DNA of 64,000 nucleotides. Origin: Pontibaca methylaminivorans. Its GTDB lineage: Bacteria > Pseudomonadota > Alphaproteobacteria > Rhodobacterales > Rhodobacteraceae. Positions 48,520-58,037 of this stretch are shown in pieces. Each line of letters starts with the position of its first letter. Within the stretch, counting starts at the first letter, position 1. The translations under genes were made by a program, and so were the position numbers. The stretch covers positions 1,488,001 through 1,552,000 of the forward strand of contig NZ_FTPS01000001.1 in the NCBI RefSeq assembly GCF_900156525.1. Direction: 5' to 3'. The notes under the pieces were generated by a model. It worked only from the letters and a program-made list of their open reading frames with translations. It did no database searches and was not told the origin of the DNA.

Positions 48520-49059
48520 ATGGAATCTGACGCACTCGACACCACCGCGCAGGGCGCCGCCGATAGCGGGGCCGGGCTGCCGCAGCTGAACTTCGAGCAT
48601 TTCGGCAACCAGATCTTCTGGCTGCTCGTCACGCTGGTGGTGATTTACCTGATCCTGAGCCGGGTCGCCCTGCCCCGGATCGCAGCGATCCTTGCCGAGC
48701 GGCAGGGGACGATCACCCACGATCTGGCCTATGCCGAAGAACTGAAGACCAAGGCCAGGGCCGCCGAGGACGCCTATGAAAAGGCGCTTGCCGATGCCCG
48801 TGCCGAGGCACAGGAAATCGTCGGGCAGGCGCGGGCCGAGATCCAGGCCGAGGTCGACGAGGCGATGAAGCGCGCCGATGCCGAAATCGCGGCCCGTACG
48901 GCAGAATCGGAAAAGGCGATTGCCGAAATTCGCGCCGGGGCGATGGAATCGGTGCGTGAGGTCGCAGGCGAGACCGCCGCGGCGCTGGTCACGGCGCTCG
49001 GCGGCAAGAGCGACGAGGGCGCCATCAGGGCGGCCGTCGATCGCCGGGTTGAGGGATAA
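48520..49059 (+). CDS. atpX: ATP synthase F0 subunit b' (AtpX)
   Basis: A 179-residue stator subunit with one helix ([23 protein letters not shown]) near residue 30 and a long charged Ala/Glu-rich coil. The longer polar N-terminus ([18 protein letters not shown]) marks the b' form found alongside b in phototroph-like alphaproteobacteria. It overlaps none: 3 bases to subunit b. Confidence 0.92.
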   Translation: MESDALDTTAQGAADSGAGLPQLNFEHFGNQIFWLLVTLVVIYLILSRVALPRIAAILAERQGTITHDLAYAEELKTKARAAEDAYEKALADARAEAQEIVGQARAEIQAEVDEAMKRADAEIAARTAESEKAIAEIRAGAMESVREVAGETAAALVTALGGKSDEGAIRAAVDRRVEG

Positions 49060-49062
49060 GCC

Positions 49063-49632
49063 ATGCGCAACAGGATGATCCTTGTCACGGCTGCGTTCGC
49101 ATCGTTTGGCGCCACCCCGGCGCTCGCGGCGAGCGGGCCCTTCTTCTCGCTTTCCAATACCGATTTCGTGGTCAGCATAAGCTTTCTGCTGTTCGTCGCG
49201 ATTCTGCTTTATTTCAAGGTGCCGGGTATTATCGGCGGCATGCTGGACAAGCGTGCCGACGCCATCCGTGGCGAACTGGCCGAGGCGCGCGCCCTGCGCG
49301 AAGAGGCGCAGAGCCTGCTGGCCTCCTACGAGCGCAAGCAGAAAGAGGTGCAGGCGCAGGCCGAGCGCATCATCGCAACCGCGCGCGAGGATGCCGCCGG
49401 GGCAGCCGAACAGGCCAAGGCCGATATCGCCCATTCGGTCGAACGTCGTCTGGCGGCGGCGGATGACCAGATCGCCTCAGCCCGCGACAAGGCCATGCGC
49501 GAGGTGCGCGAACGCGCGATTTCGGTCGCGGTCGCCGCGGCGGGCGAAGTGGTGTCCGGGCAGATGACGCCCGAACGTGACGCGGCGCTGGTCGATACGG
49601 CGATCGAAACGGTCGAGTCGCGGCTGCACTGA
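49063..49632 (+). CDS. atpF: ATP synthase F0 subunit b
   Basis: A 189-residue stator protein; an N-terminal hydrophobic stretch (ILVTAAFASFGATPALAA) precedes the membrane helix FVVSISFLLFVAILLYFKVPGIIG, then a long coiled coil (RADAIRGELAEARALREEA onward). The F1 genes (atpHAGDC) are not in this window, which is the split-operon arrangement known from Rhodobacter. Confidence 0.92.
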   Translation: MRNRMILVTAAFASFGATPALAASGPFFSLSNTDFVVSISFLLFVAILLYFKVPGIIGGMLDKRADAIRGELAEARALREEAQSLLASYERKQKEVQAQAERIIATAREDAAGAAEQAKADIAHSVERRLAAADDQIASARDKAMREVRERAISVAVAAAGEVVSGQMTPERDAALVDTAIETVESRLH

Positions 49633-49639
49633 TCCTTGC

Positions 49640-49661
49640 CCGGGGGCCGGTCCGGCCCCGG
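49640..49661 (+). terminator. Hairpin after the F0 operon
   Basis: ccgggggccggtccggccccgg folds as a stem with one bulged G, 8 bases past the atpF stop. No T-run follows. Confidence 0.35.
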
Positions 49662-49826
49662 AGCCCGGACAGGGAGACGCCCTTGCTGGCGCTTTCCTGC
49701 CCCGCGGGACGGGAAAGCCCTGATTCGGGCAATGCGGCTCGTCGATTGACTTGACGGGCCCGGGCGCGCAGACTCCGGCCATCGCGCCCCTGGCGCGTCC
49801 GTGATGCCCCAGGACGGGAACCCGCC

Positions 49827-52800
49827 TTGCATTTCTCCAGGCTGAGACTGACCGGATTCAAGAGCTTCGTCGATCCGACCGACCTCGTGATTGCGGAAGG
49901 ATTGACCGGCATCGTCGGCCCCAACGGCTGCGGGAAATCCAACCTCCTTGAGGCGATGCGCTGGGTCATGGGTGAAAACCGCCCCTCGACCATGCGCGGC
50001 GCGGGGATGGAGGACGTGATCTTTGCCGGCGCCGCCAGCCGCCCCGCCCGCCATTTCGCCGAGGTGACGCTGCATATCGACAACTCCCGCCGCCTTGCCC
50101 CGGCCGGGTTCAACGACAGCGATACGCTCGAGGTGGTGCGCCGGATCACTCGCGATGCCGGCAGCGCCTACAAGGTGAACGCCAGGGAAGTCCGGGCCCG
50201 CGACGTGCAGATGCTGTTTGCGGATGCCTCGACCGGGGCGCATTCGCCGGCGCTGGTGTCGCAGGGACAGATTTCCGAACTGATCCGGGCCCGGCCCAAG
50301 GCGCGGCGCCGTCTGCTGGAAGAGGCCGCCGGCATTTCCGGCCTTTATCAGCGCCGCCACGAGGCCGAACTCAAACTGAACGCGGCCGAGGCCAACCTGG
50401 CCCGCACCGATGACCTGATCGACCAGCTGGCGACGCAGCTTGCGCAGCTTGAACGGCAGGCGCGGCAGGCGGCGCGCTACCGGATGATCGGGCAGGATCT
50501 GCGCCGGGCCGAGGCGATGCTGCTGCTGCGCCGCTGGGCCGATGCCGCCGCAGCAGACAGCGCCGCCGCAGCCGGGCTGCGCGAACAGCGCGCGGCGGTG
50601 ACTGCGACCGAAACCGCCACCCGCGCCGCCGCGCAGGCGCGGCAAGCGGCCGAGGCGGCCCTGCCGGCCCATCGCGAGGAAGAGGCCATCGCCGGCGCGG
50701 TGCTGCAGCGCCTGCTGGTGCAGCAGGAGGCGCTCGACGACGAGGAAACCCGCGCCCGGAGCGCGATCGACACCTTGACCGCCCGGCTTGACCAGTTGAA
50801 CCGCGACCTGGAGCGCGAGGCGGGGCTGAATCGCGACGCGGACGAATCGATGGCCCGGCTTCGGGCCGAGGCAGCCGACCTTGCCGCCGGCGCCGAGGGC
50901 CACGGCGAACGGCTTGCCGAAGCGGCCAGCAAGGCCGACGAGTCGGCCGCGATCCTTGCATCGCGGGAGGCCGGGTTCTCGCGCCAGACCGAGGAACTGG
51001 CACAGCTTCGTGCACAGCATCACGCGGCCCGCCGGCGGGCCGAGGACAATCAGCGCATGGCGGAGAAATCCGAGGCCGAAGCCGCCGCCGCCCGCCGCCG
51101 CCTTGACGAGGCGCGCGAGGCGCAGAACCGCGCGGCGGCCGAGCTGGACCAGCTTCGCGCCGATGATTCGCAGGCACAGCGCATGGCCGAGGCGGCCGAG
51201 GCGGTGCTCGCAGGGGCCGAGGCGGAGCGTGCCGCGCTCCAGACCCGCGAGGGCGAGGCGCGCGCGGCCCGCTCGACGGCGGAGGGCGAGCGCGACGCGC
51301 TCGCGGCCGAGGTTGCCGCTCTTGCGCGGCTGCTGGAACGGGATGGCGCGGGGACCGGGCAGATCCTCGACCGGCTGCGGGTCGAGCCCGGCTTTGAAAA
51401 GGCGCTGGGGGCCGCGCTGTCCGAGGATCTCCAGGCGCCCGAAGCCGCAAGCGCGCAAGACTCGGGCTGGGTGACGCTCGCGCCCTATGCGCAGGTGCAG
51501 CCGCTTCCCGACGGGGCCATGCCGCTTGCCGCACATGTCGAGGCACCCGCGGTTCTGACCCGGCGGCTCGCGCAGGTCGGGATCACGGATGCGGATGCGG
51601 GGGCGCGGCTGCACGGGCAATTGTTGCCGGGGCAGCGGCTTGTTTCGCGCGAGGGCGATCTCTGGCGCTGGGATGGTCTCTGCACCCGCGCCGGGGATGC
51701 GCCGAGTGCAGCCGCCGCGCGGCTTGAACAGCGCAACCGGCTTGAAACGTTGCGCGGCACGCTGGATGCGGTGGAAACCCGCCGGAACGAGGCAGCCGAG
51801 GCCCATGCGGCGCTGGCCGAATCGCTTTCCCGCGCGGCAGCCGCGGAACAGGAGGCCCGCGATGCGCGCCGCCGGGCCGACCATGCGCTGAGCGAGGCGA
51901 GCCGCGCGCTTTCCCGTGCCGAGGCCGAAAGCAACCTGACCGAAGGGCGGGTCGAATCGCTTGAACTTGCGCTTTCCCGCCACGAGGAGGCGCTGACCGC
52001 GGCCCGTGCGGAACTGCGCGATGCGCAACATGCGCTGGCCGCGCTCGGCGATCCGCAGGCGAGTGAAGCCCGCGTCGAAGAGCAGCGCATCGCGCTCGAG
52101 GCGGCGCGGATCACCATGATGACCCACCGTTCGGCCCACGACGAATTGCGTCGTGACGGCGAGGCGCGCGAGCGGCGGTCAGGTGCGGTCGCGCGCGACC
52201 TGGAAAGCTGGCAAAGCCGCCACGCGACGGCGGACCGCCGGATCGCCGAACTGGACCAGCGCCGCGCGGAGGCCGAAGCGGCGCTTGCCGCGGCGGCCGG
52301 TGCGCCCGACGAGATCGCCGCCCGGCGCCAGACGCTTGCGGGAGAGATCGACCGGGCAAGGGCGCGTGCCGATGCCGCGCGCGAGACGCTTGTGGCGGCC
52401 GAAGCGGCGGTGCAGGAGGCGCTGGCTTTCGAGCGCGACCGGGAACGCGCCGCGTCCGAGGCCCGCGAGGAGCGCGCCCGCGGCGAGACCCGGGCCGAGG
52501 CGGCGCGCCAGGCGCTCGACGAGGCGGCAAGCCGGATCGACAGCGAACGGAGCATGTCGCCGGAACGCCTGCAGCAGGAACTCGGGGTCGAGCCGGGAGC
52601 GCTGCCCGGGATGGACACGCTGGAGGCTGAGGTGCAGCGGTTCCGGCGTCAGCGCGAGGCGCTCGGGGCGGTGAACCTGCGGGCCGAAGAGGATGCGGCC
52701 GGGGTGCGCGAGGAACATGACACTCTTCTGCGCGAAAAAGGCGATCTTGAAGAAGCGATCGGCACCCTGCGTAGCGCGGTTTCCAGCCTCAACCGCGAGG

Positions 52801-53282
52801 GGCGCGAGCGGCTGCTCGGTGCCTTCGAGCAGGTGAACCGCAATTTCGCCATGCTGTTCCAGCATCTTTTCGGCGGCGGCGAGGCCAATCTCGTCATGGT
52901 CGAAAGCGACGATCCGCTGGATGCGGGGCTGGAGATCATGTGCCAGCCGCCGGGCAAGCGGCTTTCCACGCTATCGCTTTTGTCGGGGGGCGAGCAGACC
53001 CTGACCGCGGCGGCGCTGATCTTTGCCGTGTTCCTGGTCAATCCGGCGCCGATCTGCGTGCTGGACGAGGTGGACGCGCCGCTTGACGACGCGAATGTGA
53101 CGCGCTTCTGCGACCTGCTGGACGAGATGTGCGCGCGCACGGCAACGCGGTTCCTCATCATCACCCACCATGCCGTCACCATGAGCCGGATGGACCGGCT
53201 GTTCGGCGTGACCATGGGGGAAAAGGGCGTGAGCCAGCTTGTCTCGGTCGATCTGAAGAAGGCCGAGGCCCTGGTGGCCTGA
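49827..53282 (+). CDS. smc: Chromosome segregation protein SMC
   Basis: A 1151-residue condensin ATPase. Start TTG at 49827 (LHFSRLRLTGFKSFVDP is the conserved first strand). Walker A GPNGCGKSN (31-39); two long Ala/Glu/Arg-rich coiled coils (about 170-500 and 610-950) around a hinge at about 510-600; C-terminal signature LSLLSGGEQTLTAAAL and Walker B PICVLDEVDAPLDD. Its partners ScpA and ScpB are not in the window. TTGACT and TTGACG hexamers at 49747-49757 may be -35 elements, but no good -10 is visible. Confidence 0.95.
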   Translation: MHFSRLRLTGFKSFVDPTDLVIAEGLTGIVGPNGCGKSNLLEAMRWVMGENRPSTMRGAGMEDVIFAGAASRPARHFAEVTLHIDNSRRLAPAGFNDSDTLEVVRRITRDAGSAYKVNAREVRARDVQMLFADASTGAHSPALVSQGQISELIRARPKARRRLLEEAAGISGLYQRRHEAELKLNAAEANLARTDDLIDQLATQLAQLERQARQAARYRMIGQDLRRAEAMLLLRRWADAAAADSAAAAGLREQRAAVTATETATRAAAQARQAAEAALPAHREEEAIAGAVLQRLLVQQEALDDEETRARSAIDTLTARLDQLNRDLEREAGLNRDADESMARLRAEAADLAAGAEGHGERLAEAASKADESAAILASREAGFSRQTEELAQLRAQHHAARRRAEDNQRMAEKSEAEAAAARRRLDEAREAQNRAAAELDQLRADDSQAQRMAEAAEAVLAGAEAERAALQTREGEARAARSTAEGERDALAAEVAALARLLERDGAGTGQILDRLRVEPGFEKALGAALSEDLQAPEAASAQDSGWVTLAPYAQVQPLPDGAMPLAAHVEAPAVLTRRLAQVGITDADAGARLHGQLLPGQRLVSREGDLWRWDGLCTRAGDAPSAAAARLEQRNRLETLRGTLDAVETRRNEAAEAHAALAESLSRAAAAEQEARDARRRADHALSEASRALSRAEAESNLTEGRVESLELALSRHEEALTAARAELRDAQHALAALGDPQASEARVEEQRIALEAARITMMTHRSAHDELRRDGEARERRSGAVARDLESWQSRHATADRRIAELDQRRAEAEAALAAAAGAPDEIAARRQTLAGEIDRARARADAARETLVAAEAAVQEALAFERDRERAASEAREERARGETRAEAARQALDEAASRIDSERSMSPERLQQELGVEPGALPGMDTLEAEVQRFRRQREALGAVNLRAEEDAAGVREEHDTLLREKGDLEEAIGTLRSAVSSLNREGRERLLGAFEQVNRNFAMLFQHLFGGGEANLVMVESDDPLDAGLEIMCQPPGKRLSTLSLLSGGEQTLTAAALIFAVFLVNPAPICVLDEVDAPLDDANVTRFCDLLDEMCARTATRFLIITHHAVTMSRMDRLFGVTMGEKGVSQLVSVDLKKAEALVA

Positions 53283-53297
53283 ACGGGATGGCCAGAA

Positions 53298-53316
53298 GCC
53301 CGGCATCATGCCGGGC
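53298..53316. terminator. Hairpin between convergent smc and purK
   Basis: gcccggca, loop tca, tgccgggc: perfect 8-bp stem in a 45-base convergent gap. It lacks T-runs but probably ends both transcripts. Confidence 0.5.
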
Positions 53317-53327
53317 GTGATGGAAAA

Positions 53328-54407
53328 CTAGCGCTCGGCCCGGCTGCGGATCCGGTTGACGTGGCCCATCTTGCGCCCCGCGCGCACCTCGGCCTTGCCA
53401 TAGAGATGAAGCGCCACGCCCGGCTCGCCTGCCAGTGCAGGAAGCTGATCCATGTCGTCGCCGATCAGGTTTTCCATCACCACATCCGCATGGCGCTGCC
53501 CGTCGCCGAGCGGCCAGCCGGCAATGGCGCGGATATGCTGTTCGAACTGATCGACGGCGCAGCCGTTCTGGGTCCAGTGGCCGGAGTTGTGCACCCGCGG
53601 CGCGATCTCGTTCACCAGAAGCCCGCTTTCGGTCACGAAGAGTTCGACCCCGAGCACGCCGACGTAATCGAGCGCGTTCAGGATCTTTCCGGCCAGCAGA
53701 ACCGCATCGCTGCGCCTCGCGATGCTGAGACGGGACGGAACCGTGGTGCGGCGCAATATGCCGTCCCGGTGTTCGTTCTCGCCGGGGTCGAAACAGGTCA
53801 CCGCGCCGTCAAGCCCGCGCGCGGCGATCACCGAGACCTCGCACTCGAAGGGAACGAACCCTTCCAGAACGGCCGGGGCGCCGGCCAGCAGCGCGAGCGC
53901 GTCGGCGGCCTCTTCGGGCTTGCCGATCCGCATCTGTCCCTTGCCGTCATAACCGAAGCGGCGGGTCTTGAGGATCGCCGGGGTGCCGATGCGCGACAGC
54001 GCCTCTTCGAGGCTCGCGAGCGTGGTGATGTCGGCATAAGGCGCGGTTTCAAGCCCCAGATCGCGCAGGAAATCCTTTTCGACCAGCCGGTCCTGGCTGA
54101 CGCGAAGCGCCTCGCGTCCGGGGCGGATCGGGCGGTGCTGCTGGAGCATGTCCAGCGTGGCGGTCGGGATATTCTCGAATTCATAGGTGATGACATCGAC
54201 GCTTTCGGCGAAGGCCGCGAGCGCCGCTGCATCGTCCCAGGACGCGGTCGTGGTGCGGGCCGCCACCTGGCCGGCAGGCGGATTGGCGCCCGGCTCGAAT
54301 ATATGCGCCGTAAAGCCGAGCCGTGCGGCCGCCACCGAAAGCATGCGGCCAAGCTGTCCGCCGCCGAGGATGCCGATGGCCGCGCCGGGTTGCAGGGGGT
54401 CAGTCAT
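53328..54407 (-). CDS. purK: N5-carboxyaminoimidazole ribonucleotide synthase
   Basis: ATP-dependent carboxylation of AIR in purine synthesis. 359 residues from ATG 54405-54407; the frame extends further upstream but only into low-complexity sequence. ATP-grasp motifs: [46 protein letters not shown] and [26 protein letters not shown]. It overlaps the purE stop by 8 bases, giving a purE-purK operon. Confidence 0.95.
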   Translation of the reverse strand: MTDPLQPGAAIGILGGGQLGRMLSVAAARLGFTAHIFEPGANPPAGQVAARTTTASWDDAAALAAFAESVDVITYEFENIPTATLDMLQQHRPIRPGREALRVSQDRLVEKDFLRDLGLETAPYADITTLASLEEALSRIGTPAILKTRRFGYDGKGQMRIGKPEEAADALALLAGAPAVLEGFVPFECEVSVIAARGLDGAVTCFDPGENEHRDGILRRTTVPSRLSIARRSDAVLLAGKILNALDYVGVLGVELFVTESGLLVNEIAPRVHNSGHWTQNGCAVDQFEQHIRAIAGWPLGDGQRHADVVMENLIGDDMDQLPALAGEPGVALHLYGKAEVRAGRKMGHVNRIRSRAER

Positions 54408-54897
54408 CGCTTGGCTCCTCGGGGATGGACTCGGAAAGGGCGGCGCGCCAGGCATCGAGCCGTTCGGCCAGCGCGCTGTCGGAAAGGGCAAGGATCGCGG
54501 CCGCCATGAGCCCGGCATTCGCCGCGCCCGATGCGCCGATCGCCATGGTCGCGACCGGAAAGCCGCGCGGCATCTGCACGATCGAGTAAAGCGAATCGAG
54601 GCCCGAGAGCGCGCGGCTCTGGATCGGCACGCCGATCACCGGGATCCGCGTCTTGGAGGCCATCATGCCCGGCAGATGCGCCGCCCCGCCGGCGCCGGCG
54701 ATGATCACGCGCAATCCGCGGCCCGCGGCGTCCCGCCCGTAGTCCCAGAGCCGGTCGGGCGTGCGATGGGCCGAGACGATGCGCCGCTCATGCGCGACGC
54801 CGAGATCGTCGAGGATCATCGCCGCCTCTTTCATCGTCGGCCAGTCGGACTGGCTGCCCATGATGATGCCGACCCGGATGTCGTTTTCGCTGTTCAT
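54400..54897 (-). CDS. purE: N5-carboxyaminoimidazole ribonucleotide mutase
   Basis: Converts N5-CAIR to CAIR. 165 residues: [32 protein letters not shown] and [18 protein letters not shown] are the substrate-binding segments. The purK gene follows with an 8-base overlap. Start ATG 54895-54897. Confidence 0.96.
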   Translation of the reverse strand: MNSENDIRVGIIMGSQSDWPTMKEAAMILDDLGVAHERRIVSAHRTPDRLWDYGRDAAGRGLRVIIAGAGGAAHLPGMMASKTRIPVIGVPIQSRALSGLDSLYSIVQMPRGFPVATMAIGASGAANAGLMAAAILALSDSALAERLDAWRAALSESIPEEPSDD

Positions 54898-55002
54898 TTT
54901 CGGGTGATGCCCCCCTCGCAGACCCGTGCACTATAATGCGGGGGCCGGGCGGTGCAATGCGAAGTGGAATGCGCAAGGGCCGTCGCGGGCGGAACCGGGC
55001 GG

Positions 55003-55227
55003 TCAGGCGATGATGTCGGGAATCAGCCGGTCCTCGATGCGGGTGATCATGTCCTTCAGCTGCAGCTTCTGCTTTTTCAGCCGCCGCACGGTCAGCTGGT
55101 CGGCGGTGCCGCGGTCCTCGAGCGCACGGATCGCCTCGTCGAGATCGCGGTGCTGCCGGCGCAGCACTTCGAGTTCGAGCCGCAGGACCTCGTCCGATTT
55201 CATCGACAGATCCGAGGTCGCATCCAT
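55003..55227 (-). CDS. YdcH family (DUF465) protein
   Basis: A 74-residue helical protein; the conserved part is LRRQHRDLDEAIRALEDR followed by RRLKKQKLQLKDMI, the DUF465 pattern of two antiparallel helices. Function unknown. ATG 55225-55227 with a GGAGA site. It lies 105 bases after the divergent-looking purE start, both on the minus strand. Confidence 0.85.
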   Translation of the reverse strand: MDATSDLSMKSDEVLRLELEVLRRQHRDLDEAIRALEDRGTADQLTVRRLKKQKLQLKDMITRIEDRLIPDIIA

Positions 55228-55314
55228 GTTGCCGGTCTCCGAAACAGTCACGGGAACGCCGCGCGCGGGCGGCGGCCGCCGCATGATACAGCGGGGCGAT
55301 GTTTTCGCCTAGAT

Positions 55315-55344
55315 CTTGTTGCGGCGGGATTTCTTTCCCATATT
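55315..55344 (+). promoter_or_regulatory. Heat-shock (RpoH-type) promoter of hsp20
   Basis: CTTGTTG, a 14-base spacer and TCCCATAT, about 65 bases before the GTG start. The -10 matches CCCCATNT at 7 of 8 positions and the -35 keeps the CTTG core. This fits a small heat-shock gene. Confidence 0.65.
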
Positions 55345-55409
55345 CCTGTCAGGCGGCTGCCGTAACGGGGCCGCGCGAACACGTCGCTTTACTGACAAGG
55401 ACGAAACCC

Positions 55410-55823
55410 GTGTCGAAACTTACTCTTGCCTCCTACCCCCATATGCTGGGGTTCGAGCAACTGGAACGCCTGCTCGAGCGGTCGGCCAAGGCCGGATCCG
55501 ATGGCTATCCGCCCTATAACATCGAGCAGACCTCGGAGAATTCCTATCGGATCACCCTGGCGGTGGCCGGATTCTCGCGCGACGATCTCTCGATCACCAT
55601 CGAGGACCGTCAGCTCGTGATCCGCGGCCGGCAGGAAGACGACAGCGAAGGGCGTGTGTTCCTGCACCGCGGCATCGCTTCGCGCCAGTTCCAGCGCATG
55701 TTCGTGCTGGCCGATGGCGTCGATGTCGGCGAGGCGGTGATGGAAAACGGGCTGCTGCATGTGGATCTCAGCCGCGCAGCGCCCGAGCCGGTGGTTCAGA
55801 CGATCAGCATAAGGAAGGGGTAA
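55410..55823 (+). CDS. Small heat-shock protein, Hsp20/IbpA family
   Basis: A holdase that binds unfolded proteins. 137 residues from GTG 55410, which follows AAGGA; a longer frame from 55299 would run through the promoter. The alpha-crystallin domain (about 30-130) has PPYNIEQTSENSYRITLAVAGF, ITIEDRQLVIRGRQ and ENGLLHVDLSRAAPEP, and the IbpA-like N-terminus is FEQLERLLERSAKAG. The DUF1150 gene starts 3 bases after its stop. Confidence 0.93.
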   Translation: MSKLTLASYPHMLGFEQLERLLERSAKAGSDGYPPYNIEQTSENSYRITLAVAGFSRDDLSITIEDRQLVIRGRQEDDSEGRVFLHRGIASRQFQRMFVLADGVDVGEAVMENGLLHVDLSRAAPEPVVQTISIRKG

Positions 55824-55826
55824 GCC

Positions 55827-56051
55827 ATGAATACGCCGCAGAAATTCGAAAATGACGAAAACCGCATCGTCTATGTGAAGACGGTGAATGTCGCCGACCT
55901 GCCGCAGGAGGTTCAGGCCGAGGCGGGAGATCTGAACCGGCTCTATGCGCTGCATGACGCGCAGGGGCAGCAGCTTGCGCTGGTCGCGGACCGCCGTCTG
56001 GCCTTCGTGCTGGCGCGTCAGCATGACATGTCGCCGGTCGCGGTGCACTGA
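55827..56051 (+). CDS. DUF1150 family protein
   Basis: A 74-residue protein with the DUF1150 pattern: NRIVYVKTVNVADLPQEVQ, LYALHDAQGQQLALVADR and FVLARQHDMSPVAVH at the end. It is regularly found behind an Hsp20 gene in Rhodobacterales, which is the case here with 3 bases between, so it probably belongs to the heat-shock response. Function unknown. Confidence 0.9.
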   Translation: MNTPQKFENDENRIVYVKTVNVADLPQEVQAEAGDLNRLYALHDAQGQQLALVADRRLAFVLARQHDMSPVAVH

Positions 56052-56081
56052 ACACCGCGGGAGGATGCGACGAGGCGGACG

Positions 56082-56145
56082 AGGGGCGCTGCCCCTCGCG
56101 CTCCCCGGGATATTTCCAGCCAGAAGAAGACCCTGGGAAAGGAAG
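56082..56145 (+). repeat. Intergenic repeat, copy C
   Basis: gaggggcgctgcccctcgc hairpin, ctccccgggatatttcc, then agccagaagaagaccctgg. Located between the convergent ends of the DUF1150 gene and sat/cysC; the hairpin part differs from copies A and B but the core is the same. Confidence 0.75.
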
Positions 56146-56184
56146 AAGCCGGGCCCTTGCGGAGCCCGGCCCTGTGCGGTCCGG

Positions 56185-57894
56185 TCAGGCGGTGAGCAGG
56201 CCCGTGCTTTCCAGCTTCAGCAGGATCTGATGGGCGCAGGTGTCCACGTCGTTGGTTTCTGTATCGACGCGCAGCTCGGGCGATTCGGGCGTCTCGTAGG
56301 GGTCTGAGATGCCGGTGAATTCCTCGATCTTGCCTTCGCGGGCGAGTTTGTAGAGCCCCTTGCGGTCGCGGCGTTCGCATTCCTCGAGGCTGGTGGCCAC
56401 ATGGATTTCGATGAAGGCGCCGTAATCCTCGATCATCTCGCGGACCGCGCGGCGGGTTGCCGTATAGGGCGCGATCGGAGCGCAGAGGGCGATGCCGCCG
56501 TTCTTGGTGATTTCCGAGGCGACGTAGCCGATGCGCTTGATGTTGATGTCGCGATGTTCCTTCGAGAAGCCGAGTTCGCTCGAGAGATGCTTGCGCACGA
56601 TGTCGCCGTCGAGAAGGGTGACCGGGCGGCCGCCCATCTCCATCAGCTTGATCATCAGCGCATTGGCGATGGTCGATTTTCCCGAGCCCGAGAGCCCGGT
56701 GAAGAACACGGTGAAACCCTGTTTCGAGCGGGCCGGGCGGGTGCGGCGCAGTTCCCTGACCACTTCGGGAAAAGAGAACCATTCCGGGATTTCCAGCCCT
56801 TCGGCGAGGCGCCGGCGCAGTTCGGTGCCCGAGATGTTGAGCACGGTCGCGCCGTCCTCGATCTCGTCGGCGGGTTCGTACTGGGCGCGTTCCTGCACGT
56901 AGACCATGTGCTTGAACGGGACCAGTTCGACGCCGATTTCGGCCTCGTGCTTGCGGAACAGTTCCTGCGCGTCATAGGGGCCGTAGAAGTTTTCGCCCTG
57001 GCTGTTCTTTCCGGGGCCGGCATGGTCGCGGCCGACGATGAAATGGGTGCAGCCGTGGTTCTTGCGGATCAGCCCGTGCCAGATCGCCTCGCGCGGGCCG
57101 CCCATGCGCATCGCGAGGTTCAGCAGCGACAGCGCCGTGGTGGCGGCCGGATATTTGTCGAGCACCGCCTCGTAGCAGCGCACCCGGGTGAAGTGGTCGA
57201 CATCGCCCGGTTTGGTCATCCCGACAACCGGGTGGATCATCAGGTTGGCCTGCGCCTCGCGGGCGGCGCGGAAGGTCAGCTCCTGATGCGCGCGGTGCAG
57301 CGGGTTGCGGGTCTGGAAGGCGACGATGCGCCGCCAGCCGAGCTTGCGGAACATGGCCCGCAATTCGTTCGGCGTGTTGCGCCGGGCGCGGAAATCGTAA
57401 TGCGTCGGCTGCTGGATGCCGGTCACCGGCCCGCCGAGATAGACCTTGCCCGCGGTATGGTGCAGGTAGTTCACGCTCGGGTGGGCAAGGTCGTCGGCGC
57501 CGAATACCTTGGCGGCCTCGTTGCTTTTGTCAGGCACCCATTTGTCGGTGACGGTCATGGTGGCGAGGATCACGCCCTCTTCGTCGCGCAGGGCGATGTC
57601 CTCGCCGATCTCGATGCGCTCCGCGAAGGTTTCGGACACGTCGAGCGTGATCGGCATCGGCCAGAGCGTTCCGTCGGCAAGGCGCATGTTTTCGACCACG
57701 CCCTCGTAATCCGCCTGGCCGAGGAAGCCCTTGAGCGGGTTGAAGCCGCCGTTCATCAGCAGTTCAAGATCGCAGATCTGACGCCGGGTGAGGTCGTGGC
57801 TCTTCAGGGTGCCGGCTTCGAGCTTGAGTTTCTGCGCCGAGTCGTAGGAGACGAAGAGCTCCGGAATCGGAGCCAGATTGCTGAGCATGGACAT
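56185..57894 (-). CDS. Bifunctional sulfate adenylyltransferase / adenylylsulfate kinase
   Basis: Activates sulfate to APS and phosphorylates it to PAPS. 569 residues. The N-terminal ATP sulfurylase (about 1-385) has FQTRNPLHRAHQELT and VGRDHAGPGKNS; the C-terminal APS kinase (about 395-569) has the P-loop GLSGSGKST (400-408), VTLLDGDIVRKHL and APYTATRRAVREMI. Start ATG 57892-57894; the next Met two codons later is possible. A single-chain sat-cysC fusion replaces cysDNC here. Confidence 0.95.
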   Translation of the reverse strand: MSMLSNLAPIPELFVSYDSAQKLKLEAGTLKSHDLTRRQICDLELLMNGGFNPLKGFLGQADYEGVVENMRLADGTLWPMPITLDVSETFAERIEIGEDIALRDEEGVILATMTVTDKWVPDKSNEAAKVFGADDLAHPSVNYLHHTAGKVYLGGPVTGIQQPTHYDFRARRNTPNELRAMFRKLGWRRIVAFQTRNPLHRAHQELTFRAAREAQANLMIHPVVGMTKPGDVDHFTRVRCYEAVLDKYPAATTALSLLNLAMRMGGPREAIWHGLIRKNHGCTHFIVGRDHAGPGKNSQGENFYGPYDAQELFRKHEAEIGVELVPFKHMVYVQERAQYEPADEIEDGATVLNISGTELRRRLAEGLEIPEWFSFPEVVRELRRTRPARSKQGFTVFFTGLSGSGKSTIANALMIKLMEMGGRPVTLLDGDIVRKHLSSELGFSKEHRDINIKRIGYVASEITKNGGIALCAPIAPYTATRRAVREMIEDYGAFIEIHVATSLEECERRDRKGLYKLAREGKIEEFTGISDPYETPESPELRVDTETNDVDTCAHQILLKLESTGLLTA

Positions 57895-58037
57895 ACGATC
57901 ACTCTTATGGTTCTGGAACGGCCTGGGGACGGATCCCGGTGCCGCCATAGACCCGCCGCGGCGTGAATGTCCAGCCATCGGCCGCGCGATCGGGGAAAAA
58001 CGGCAACGGTGCGGCCCCCTGGCCGGCCGGGAGGGTG

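Noticed and set aside
49326-52139. 937-codon minus-strand frame opposite atpF and smc
   Set aside because: Overlaps intact b subunit and SMC coding sequence; composition is typical of a frame shadow.
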